Of a stretch of 5,762 nt of DNA, positions 1 to 4,651 are shown in pieces. The stretch's first letter is position 1. The number at the start of each line of letters is the position of its first letter. Source of the DNA: Magnetospira sp. (GTDB lineage: Bacteria; Pseudomonadota; Alphaproteobacteria; Rhodospirillales; Magnetospiraceae); contig JANQGL010000339.1 in the NCBI GenBank assembly GCA_028277325.1, forward strand, positions 1 through 5,762, given 5' to 3'. The notes under the pieces were generated by a model. It was given only the letters and a program-made list of their open reading frames with translations, was not told the origin of the DNA and did not search any database. The position numbers and the translations under genes are program-made.

Positions 1-1
1 G

Positions 2-895
2 GGCAGCGACGTCAAGGTGTCGGTCACCGCCCGTCAGGGCGGCGCGACGGCAACCGGCCAGGCCCAGGTCTCGGTCGCCACCGTGGCCGTGCAGGCCGAG
101 GACGCGGCGGCCCAGACCGCGGCAACCGCCGCCCAGGCCGCCGCCAGGTCGTCCGGCGCCTCCACGCCGGCCGCCGCCGGCCAGACGCAGACCCGGAACG
201 GCGCGACGACCGCGCAGCAGACGCCGGCGACGGTGCAGGCCGGCCTCGCGGCCGCCCAGGCCGGGCAGGACATGACCACCGCCGCCACCGCCGGCGGACG
301 CGCCGCCACGGCGTCCAACGTCGCCGCCTCGACCCAGGCTCAGGCCACCACGGCGACCGGCGGGGATGCGTCGGCCGGGCAGACCGCGGCCACCCAGCAA
401 TCCCAGCAGGGCCAGCAGGCGGCGCAGGCCAAACAGGCCCAGACCCCGCACCAGGCCAACGCCCACCGCCCGGTCGCCGAACAGGTGTCGGTGCAGGTGA
501 CCAAGGCCCTGGCGCAGGGCAGGGACAGCATCAGCATCCGCCTGCAACCGGCCGAACTGGGGCGCGTCGAGGTGCGGCTCGACATGATCGACGGCGGTCG
601 CGTCCAGGTGAGCGTGACCGTCGACCGGCCGGAAACCCTGGACCTGTTGCGCAACGACTCGCGGGTCCTGGAAAAGGCGCTGCAGGATGCCGGACTGAAC
701 ACCGATGCCGGCAGCATGAGATTCGAGTTGCGCGACCACAACCAGCAGCAGGCGGAGGCCGACGCCTCCCCGGCGCAGCCGGCGGCGGAGGCCGACGACG
801 ACCTCGCCGAGATCCTGACGCTGATCGACCAGTCGCCGGAGGATCTGGCGACCCGCCTCGCCGCGGCGCGCGGCCGCATCGACATCCGGGCCTAG
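2..895 (+). CDS. fliK: Flagellar hook-length control protein FliK, C-terminal part (5' end outside window)
   Basis: FliK is an exported molecular ruler that measures the growing hook and, through its C-terminal domain, switches the export gate from hook to filament substrates. The frame is open from the left edge, so the start is missing; the GTG at base 17 is only the first start-like codon in view. About 470 bases encode Ala/Gln/Thr/Gly-rich low-complexity sequence without cysteine, as expected for the extended ruler part. The Flg_hook domain lies at about 460-740: ISIRLQPAELGRVEVRL (from base 530), then VDRPETLDLLRNDSRVLEKAL, a strong FliK signature. A short acidic tail (DDDLAEILTLIDQSPEDLA) ends at TAG 893-895. 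The stop lies nine bases before the flgD start and its last two bases belong to the flgD ribosome binding site, so the two genes are probably translationally linked. The family call is firm; the true length is unknown. Confidence 0.93.
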   Translation, partial: GSDVKVSVTARQGGATATGQAQVSVATVAVQAEDAAAQTAATAAQAAARSSGASTPAAAGQTQTRNGATTAQQTPATVQAGLAAAQAGQDMTTAATAGGRAATASNVAASTQAQATTATGGDASAGQTAATQQSQQGQQAAQAKQAQTPHQANAHRPVAEQVSVQVTKALAQGRDSISIRLQPAELGRVEVRLDMIDGGRVQVSVTVDRPETLDLLRNDSRVLEKALQDAGLNTDAGSMRFELRDHNQQQAEADASPAQPAAEADDDLAEILTLIDQSPEDLATRLAAARGRIDIRA

Positions 896-898
896 GAG
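894..898 (+). promoter_or_regulatory. Ribosome binding site of flgD overlapping the fliK stop
   Basis: AGGAG lies six bases before the ATG at 905. Its first two bases are the last two bases of the fliK TAG stop. A ribosome terminating on fliK would therefore sit on the flgD initiation region, which supports coupled translation of the pair and fixes the flgD start. Confidence 0.8.
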
Positions 899-904
899 AC
901 CGCC

Positions 905-1630
905 ATGCTCGACTCCATCACCGGCGCGACGGCCGAAACCGCCCTGACCGACTCCGATCAGTCGCGGGCCAAGCTGGCCGAGGACCTGGACAACTTCCTG
1001 ACCCTGCTGGTCACCCAGCTCAAGCACCAGGACCCGCTCGACCCGATGGACGCCAACGAGTTCACCAGCCAGCTGGTGGAGTTCGCCCAGGTCGAGCAGC
1101 AGATCCAGCAGAACGCCAACCTGGAGGACATCCTGGCCGCCCAGCAGCTCAACAACCTGGGCACCATCGTCAGCTACATCGGCAAGTACGCCGAGGTGGT
1201 CTCCACCGCGATGTCGGTCGAGGACCATGCCGGCAAGTTCAGCTACACCCTGTTCGACGACGCGATCTCGTCGCAGATCACCATCCGTGACGAGGCCGGC
1301 AACGTGGTCTACCACGGCCAGGGCGAGACCTCCGCCGGCACCCACTACTTCGAATGGGACGGCGCCGACAACCTGGGCAACGTCTATCCGGACGGCGTCT
1401 ATACGGTGACCGTGTCGGCGCTCGACGCCGGCGAGGACGCGGTCGACGTCGGCTACACCACCTTCGGCCGGGTGACCGGGGTGCGCACCGACAACGGCGA
1501 CGCCTACCTGGAACTGAACAACGGATACTTCATCTCGATCGACGGTGTGCTGTCGGTGAGCGAGCCGCCGGCGACCCCGGATACCGATGCCGGCGCGACG
1601 GTCGAGGAAACCGAAGGCGACGATGCGTAA
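905..1630 (+). CDS. flgD: Flagellar hook assembly scaffold / hook cap protein FlgD
   Basis: FlgD is exported through the flagellar type III apparatus, caps the distal rod and growing hook, and is needed for FlgE polymerisation. It is discarded when the hook is complete. The 241-residue product is close to the usual family size. Residues 29-75 carry the conserved FlgD N-terminal block, including NFLTLLVTQLKHQDPLDPMD and then NEFTSQLVEFAQVEQQ. Residues about 85-215 match the Tudor/Ig-like C-terminal half, with the hallmark WDGADNLGNVYPDGVYTV at 151-168 and a TGV strand at 191-193. The end is a Pro/Asp/Glu/Thr-rich tail (about 218-241) likely to be disordered. No cysteine is present. The start is set by the AGGAG six bases upstream. 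It sits between fliK and flgE, its functional partners. The gap to flgE is 75 bases with no gene in it. Confidence 0.97.
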   Translation: MLDSITGATAETALTDSDQSRAKLAEDLDNFLTLLVTQLKHQDPLDPMDANEFTSQLVEFAQVEQQIQQNANLEDILAAQQLNNLGTIVSYIGKYAEVVSTAMSVEDHAGKFSYTLFDDAISSQITIRDEAGNVVYHGQGETSAGTHYFEWDGADNLGNVYPDGVYTVTVSALDAGEDAVDVGYTTFGRVTGVRTDNGDAYLELNNGYFISIDGVLSVSEPPATPDTDAGATVEETEGDDA

Positions 1631-1694
1631 CACCATCCGAACGACGACGCGGTCAAACGAAGAACACCACGCCGGACGGCGGACGACCTGGTTC

Positions 1695-1700
1695 AGGAGG
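1695..1700 (+). promoter_or_regulatory. Consensus Shine-Dalgarno of flgE
   Basis: A perfect AGGAGG ends five bases before the ATG at 1706. This is the strongest ribosome binding site in the window, fitting the need for roughly a hundred or more hook subunits per flagellum. It decides the flgE start. The rest of the 75-base flgD-flgE gap shows no convincing promoter or terminator. Confidence 0.85.
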
Positions 1701-1705
1701 ACGAC

Positions 1706-4204
1706 ATGAGTCTTTACGGTGCTTTGTTCTCGGGGGTTTCGGGCCTGCAGAGCCAATCGAGTTCGATGGGCGCGATCGCCGACAACGTGACCAACGTCAA
1801 CACCGTCGGCTACAAGCGCACCGAGGTCCAGTTCCAGACCCTGGTCACCAAGCAGGTCTCGCTGACCAAGTACGCGGCCGGCGGCGTGCAGTCCAAGCCG
1901 CTGGCCGGCATCGACGTGCAGGGCCTCCTGCAGGCGACCTCGAATGCCACCGACATCGCGCTGTCCGGCCAGGGCGTGTTCATCGTCAACGAGGCGGCCA
2001 ACCCGTCGACCGGCGACATCTTCGCCTACACCCGCGCCGGGTCGTTCAAGGTCGACGAGGCCGGCTACCTGCGCAACACCTCCGGCTGGTACCTGCAGGG
2101 CTGGCCCCTGCAGACCTGGGACAACTCCACCCAGGCGGTGACCAAGACGATCGGCAGCGACGTCTACATGAAGGCCTACAAGAACGATCAGGGCGACACC
2201 GTCTACGTCAACGACAACATCGTCGACGGCACCAACCTGCGGCCGCTCAACCTCAACACCATCGGCGGCACCGCGACCGCGACCACCACGGTGTCCCTGG
2301 GCGCCAACCTGCCGTCGTCCGACGAGCCCGGGCAGTCGCACAAGAGCGACGTCCTGATCTACGACTCGCTCGGCAACTCGCACAACCTGAACCACACCTG
2401 GGTCAAGCGGGCGTCCAACGCCTGGGACCTCACCGTGATCCCGCCCAAGGGGTCGGAGCGGATCCTGATCGAGGACCAGACCACGGCGCGCAACAACTAC
2501 TACTCGGCCGGCCGGCTGGACTTCGACACCATCCCGGATTCCGGCACCTCGATGACCATGGGCGTCAACGGCACCACCTATACCGTCAACTTCACCACCT
2601 CCGACGACAGTACGGTGCTCGACCAGACCCTGACCCTGGCCAGCCAGCCGGAAGACGGCGAAACCATCCAGGTCACCGCCAGCGGCACCACCACCACCTT
2701 CGAGTTCGACAACGGCTCGCCGAACTCGTTCACCGTGGGCGCGGTTCCGGCGGACGGCGAGACCTACATCCTGACCGTGGCCGGCGTGCCGACCACCTTC
2801 GAGTTCGATACCGACGCCTCGGTCTCGTCCGGCAATACTGCCGTCGACGTCAGCGCCGGCACCACCGCGGCCACCGCCACCAACCTCGCGGCGGCCATCG
2901 AGACGGTGCTCGACGCGCAGGTCGGCGCCGCCGCCTACACCAGCGTGAGCAGCTCGACGATCTCGCTTGAGAACGTCCCCGGCAACACCGCGATCACGGT
3001 GTCCGACGGCACCGGCGGCGACGTGACGATCACCGAGTTCACCTCCGGCCGCACCCCGATCACCATCGGCCCCAACGCGCAGTCCACGGCGGCCAACCTG
3101 GCCTCGGCCATCAACACCGCGCTGACCACCACCCTCGGCACCGCGTCGCAGCAGTGGACCGCGGTCAATGGCACCACCGTGACGGTGCACCAGACCAAGT
3201 TCAACACCTCCACCGAAGTCATCACCCTGGCCGACTCCTCGGACTCCGCCTCGGCGGTCGGCACCGGCGACGGCGTGATCCCCGCCGCGGCCCTGGGCGC
3301 CGCCGACGCGGCGCTGGACATCAACATCACCGGACGGTCGCTGTCGCAGGTGATGGACGAACTGGGCGAGCGCCTGCAGGCGATCATGCATTACGAATAC
3401 GGCGGCACCCCGGCCTCGCCGCCGGACGCCTGGGCGACCCGGCTGGCCGGCGAGAACTCGGTCTACTTCATCCAGGGGTCGTCGGCCAACCAGATCACCG
3501 TCGACGCCTCCAGCCTGACCACCAACGGCGTCGCCTCGGTGATGCAGAGCACCGCCTTCACCATCGAGTCCCTGGACGCCACCGTGGCCTGGACGACGAC
3601 CGGCAACTACGCGGTGACCTTCAACGGCGACGGCACCCCGGACTCCTTTTTCGGCTTCGACGAGGCGACCGCCGCCGACCCGCGCGCCCAGTACAAGATC
3701 AACTGGGCCAACGGGGCCGACGACATGGACGGCTCGACCACCCCGGCCCTCTCGGTGGGCCTCGGCAACTACAACACCGCCGACGGCCTGACCCAGTTCG
3801 CCGGTTCCTACCAGATCAACTACATCTCGCAGAACGGCGCCTCGTTCGGCAATTACGCGGGCGTCTCGATCGGCGCCGACGGCGTGGTCACCGCGCTGTT
3901 CGACAACGGCGTGACCAAGCCGGTGTTCATGGTCCCGGTCGCCACCCTGGTCAACCCGAACGGCATGGAGGCGATGTCCGGCAACGTGTGGATCGAGACC
4001 GACGGCTCCGGCCAGCCGACCGTGCGCGAGGCCGGCGACGGCGGCGCCGGACAGGTCTCCGCCGCCTCCCTGGAAGCCTCCACGGTCGACCTCGGCGAGG
4101 AATTCACCTCCATGATCACCACCCAGCGCGCCTATTCCGCGGCCACCAAGATCATCACCACGGCCGACGAGATGCTGGAGGAACTGATGCGGGTCAAACG
4201 CTGA
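1706..4204 (+). CDS. flgE: Flagellar hook protein FlgE, enlarged (832 residues)
   Basis: FlgE polymerises into the hook, the flexible universal joint between rod and filament. The N-terminus (residues 1-45, LFSGVSGLQSQSSSMGAIAD then NVTNVNTVGYKRTEVQF) is the conserved rod/hook helix of the FlgE/F/G family. The C-terminus (about 785-832, with VDLGEEFTSMITTQRAYSAA then TKIITTADEMLEEL) is the matching helix; together they form the D0/D1 core. Residues about 75-180 resemble the conserved D1 beta region, and 630-760 (DGTPDSFFGFDEA; GLTQFAGSYQINYISQNGA) the distal FlgE block. The protein is about twice the length of the enteric one (about 400 residues). The excess lies mainly at about 280-600, a Thr/Ser/Gly/Ala-rich, presumably surface-exposed D2/D3 insertion containing repeated modules. 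No cysteine is present. The start is fixed by AGGAGG; the first codons are unusually A/T-ending. A terminator follows 27 bases after the TGA, so the hook operon ends here. Confidence 0.97.
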   Translation: MSLYGALFSGVSGLQSQSSSMGAIADNVTNVNTVGYKRTEVQFQTLVTKQVSLTKYAAGGVQSKPLAGIDVQGLLQATSNATDIALSGQGVFIVNEAANPSTGDIFAYTRAGSFKVDEAGYLRNTSGWYLQGWPLQTWDNSTQAVTKTIGSDVYMKAYKNDQGDTVYVNDNIVDGTNLRPLNLNTIGGTATATTTVSLGANLPSSDEPGQSHKSDVLIYDSLGNSHNLNHTWVKRASNAWDLTVIPPKGSERILIEDQTTARNNYYSAGRLDFDTIPDSGTSMTMGVNGTTYTVNFTTSDDSTVLDQTLTLASQPEDGETIQVTASGTTTTFEFDNGSPNSFTVGAVPADGETYILTVAGVPTTFEFDTDASVSSGNTAVDVSAGTTAATATNLAAAIETVLDAQVGAAAYTSVSSSTISLENVPGNTAITVSDGTGGDVTITEFTSGRTPITIGPNAQSTAANLASAINTALTTTLGTASQQWTAVNGTTVTVHQTKFNTSTEVITLADSSDSASAVGTGDGVIPAAALGAADAALDINITGRSLSQVMDELGERLQAIMHYEYGGTPASPPDAWATRLAGENSVYFIQGSSANQITVDASSLTTNGVASVMQSTAFTIESLDATVAWTTTGNYAVTFNGDGTPDSFFGFDEATAADPRAQYKINWANGADDMDGSTTPALSVGLGNYNTADGLTQFAGSYQINYISQNGASFGNYAGVSIGADGVVTALFDNGVTKPVFMVPVATLVNPNGMEAMSGNVWIETDGSGQPTVREAGDGGAGQVSAASLEASTVDLGEEFTSMITTQRAYSAATKIITTADEMLEELMRVKR
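2648..3235 (+). repeat. Internal duplicated beta-rich modules inside flgE
   Basis: Two levels of protein repeat are visible. A 21-residue unit occurs at residues 315-335 and 348-368, both with P-x-DGET...TTFEFD, offset 33 residues. At DNA level they share an identical 17-base stretch at 2693-2709 and 2792-2808, exactly 99 bases apart. A longer module, helix-like TAATATNLAAAIETVL (387-402) followed by YTSVSSSTISLENVPGNTAI (411-430), is echoed by STAANLASAINTAL (460-473) followed by WTAVNGTTVTVHQ and EVITLAD (484-510), with an offset of about 71 residues. The T-A-x-NLAxAI motif followed by a beta hairpin resembles the flagellin/hook 'IN' type motif and similar repeats in phage tail proteins. 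That resemblance is from memory of the families and was not searched. It suggests growth of the exposed hook domain by tandem duplication. Confidence 0.65.
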
Positions 4205-4231
4205 CGGCCTGACCCGATGACCCGTGCCAGG

Positions 4232-4273
4232 CGCGCCGTCCGGCCCCTTTCGAGGCTCGGGCGGCGCGTTTTT
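4232..4273 (+). terminator. Rho-independent terminator after flgE
   Basis: CGCGCCG (4232-4238) pairs perfectly with CGGCGCG (4262-4268). The stem continues inward with a T-G wobble (4239/4261), TCCG-type pairs 4240-4242 with 4258-4260, a single bulged T at 4257, and GCC 4243-4245 with GGC 4254-4256. That gives about 14 pairs closing an eight-base loop (4246-4253). Five Ts follow directly (4269-4273), then GCG and three more Ts. It starts 27 bases after the flgE stop. It would end the fliK-flgD-flgE transcript and implies that fliF needs its own promoter. Confidence 0.88.
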
Positions 4274-4353
4274 GCGTTTCCATATCGAAACGACTGGACG
4301 CGGCGGCGGAAAAGCCCCATGTTCGGGGCGGACCCGGCGATGGCCGCGCCGTC

Positions 4354-4440
4354 TTGGCCTGCCAGTGTCCCGAATCCGAAGTTCGTTGCATTATGGGGCG
4401 GGCGATTTCGAACTTCGGATTCGATGAGGACACTAGGCAA
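4354..4440. repeat. Inverted repeat / hairpin element, copy 1
   Basis: CGAATCCGAAGTTCG (4371-4385) is perfectly complementary to CGAACTTCGGATTCG (4409-4423), 15 pairs around a 23-base loop. An outer stem of seven pairs joins AGTGTCC (4364-4370) to GGACACT (4428-4434), with a four-base bulge (4424-4427) on the right side only. Weaker matching (TTGGCCT on the left, AGGCAA on the right) extends to 4354 and 4440. The right arm ends in ACACTAGGCAAA (4430-4441), repeated exactly in copy 2. No T-tract follows, so it is not a normal terminator. It could be a structured RNA, a dimeric protein site or a dispersed intergenic repeat; the sequence does not decide which. Confidence 0.85.
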
Positions 4441-4443
4441 ACC

Positions 4444-4540
4444 TTTGATTCTAGTGTGGTTTTGGATTGGAAGTTCGCCATGGAGTCGACCCCGAACAAT
4501 ATCGCGAACTTCGAATCCGCCACACTAGGCAAATTTTGCC
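4444..4540. repeat. Inverted repeat / hairpin element, copy 2
   Basis: This is related to copy 1 and has the same layout. GGATTGGAAGTTCGC (4464-4478) pairs with GCGAACTTCGAATCC (4504-4518), 14 of 15 positions (one G/G mismatch, 4469/4513), around a 25-base loop. The outer stem is nine perfect pairs, CTAGTGTGG (4451-4459) with CCACACTAG (4520-4528). The asymmetric internal loop here is four Ts on the left (4460-4463) against one base on the right, the mirror of copy 1. TTTG (4444-4447) can pair with CAAA (4530-4533). The right arm carries the same 12-base ACACTAGGCAAA (4522-4533) as copy 1. Several stem pairs differ from copy 1 by changes on both sides that preserve pairing. Confidence 0.85.
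4528..4540. promoter_or_regulatory. Palindromic box GGCAAA-T-TTTGCC upstream of fliF
   Basis: This is a perfect 6+1+6 palindrome at the outer end of hairpin copy 2. A degenerate version, GGCAAA-CC-TTTGAT, sits at 4436-4449 at the outer end of copy 1. The better box ends six bases before the candidate -35 element of the fliF promoter, a typical place for an operator or activator site. The regulator is not known. Alphaproteobacterial flagellar regulators such as FlbD use palindromic sites, but I cannot match a consensus here. Confidence 0.4.
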
Positions 4541-4546
4541 GGGTGT

Positions 4547-4573
4547 TAACGTCTTGTTCATGACGGCCGAATA
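4547..4573 (+). promoter_or_regulatory. Candidate sigma-28 (FliA) type promoter for fliF
   Basis: TAACGTCT (4547-4554), 11 bases, then GCCGAATA (4566-4573) compares with the enteric FliA consensus TAAAGTTT-N11-GCCGATAA: six of eight matches in each half and exact spacing. Transcription would begin near 4580 and give a leader of about 70 bases before the TTG at 4652. A promoter is expected here because flgE ends in a strong terminator. I found no sigma-54 (GG-N10-GC) site. An extended -10-like TGCTAGAGT at 4581-4589 lacks a well-spaced -35. Some mismatches fall in conserved positions (TAAC for TAAA, CGAA for CGAT), so confidence is modest. Confidence 0.4.
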
Positions 4574-4609
4574 GCCTCTGTGCTAGAGTCGTTCGGCGTT
4601 TCCCCGGGC

Positions 4610-4624
4610 GCCGCCCTGGGCGGC
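4610..4624. other. GC-rich perfect palindrome in the presumed fliF leader
   Basis: GCCGCCC (4610-4616), T, GGGCGGC (4618-4624) is a perfect 7+1+7 palindrome, forming in RNA a six-pair G/C stem with a CTG loop. It lies 15 bases before the proposed fliF ribosome binding site and has no T-tract, so it is not a terminator. It could affect leader folding or transcript stability. Chance is possible in such GC-rich DNA. Confidence 0.4.
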
Positions 4625-4638
4625 CGCGCCGGACTTGC

Positions 4639-4642
4639 GAGG
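4639..4642 (+). promoter_or_regulatory. Probable ribosome binding site of fliF
   Basis: GAGG lies nine bases before the TTG at 4652 and favours that codon over the alternatives. GTG at 4580 has no purine-rich site upstream. The ATG at 4691 would remove the conserved stretch before the first membrane segment. The match is short, hence moderate confidence. Confidence 0.5.
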
Positions 4643-4651
4643 CAGGCGGAT

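Larger units (their letters stand above)
4205..4651 (+). other. Long non-coding gap between flgE and fliF
   Basis: This 447-base stretch holds no credible gene. The open frames across it on both strands have no recognisable protein family, no ribosome binding site, and codon use unlike the neighbours. In order it contains the flgE terminator (4232-4273), a small hairpin of six pairs (4275-4280 with 4287-4292), another of five pairs (4314-4318 with 4325-4329), two large related inverted repeats (4354-4540), a sigma-28-like promoter candidate (4547-4573), and a GC-rich palindrome in the presumed fliF leader (4610-4624). GC drops to about 49% over 4371-4560 (hand count), against clearly higher values in the coding parts. 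Confidence 0.8.

Noticed and set aside
1354..2970. Long plus-strand open frame (538 codons) across the flgD-flgE junction
   Set aside because: It overlaps two certain genes in another frame, is rich in Arg/Gly/His as expected for shifted high-GC codons, and has no recognisable domain.
3154..4212. Plus-strand open frame of 352 codons inside flgE
   Set aside because: Arg/His/Gly-rich shadow of flgE with no ribosome binding site or family resemblance.
4364..4434. Terminator function for the large hairpins
   Set aside because: Neither hairpin is followed by a T-tract directly after the stem on either strand, and a strong terminator already lies at 4232-4273.
4194..4532. Overlapping short open frames on both strands in the flgE-fliF gap
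   Set aside because: They run through the terminator and inverted repeats, lack ribosome binding sites and show no conserved motifs; the hairpins explain the sequence better.
4354..4540. Invertible promoter switch (site-specific recombination between inverted repeats)
   Set aside because: Inverted arms are imperfect and only 23-25 bases apart within each hairpin, and no recombinase gene is in the window. The wider L1-R2 pair is too diverged to support it.
4354..4540. CRISPR array
   Set aside because: The repeats alternate in orientation, vary in sequence and do not show regular unique spacers.
4526..4541. Sigma-54 promoter suggested by AGGCAAATTTTGCC
   Set aside because: Only eight bases separate GG and GC; sigma-54 needs GG-N10-GC, so the phasing is wrong. 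The palindrome explains it.
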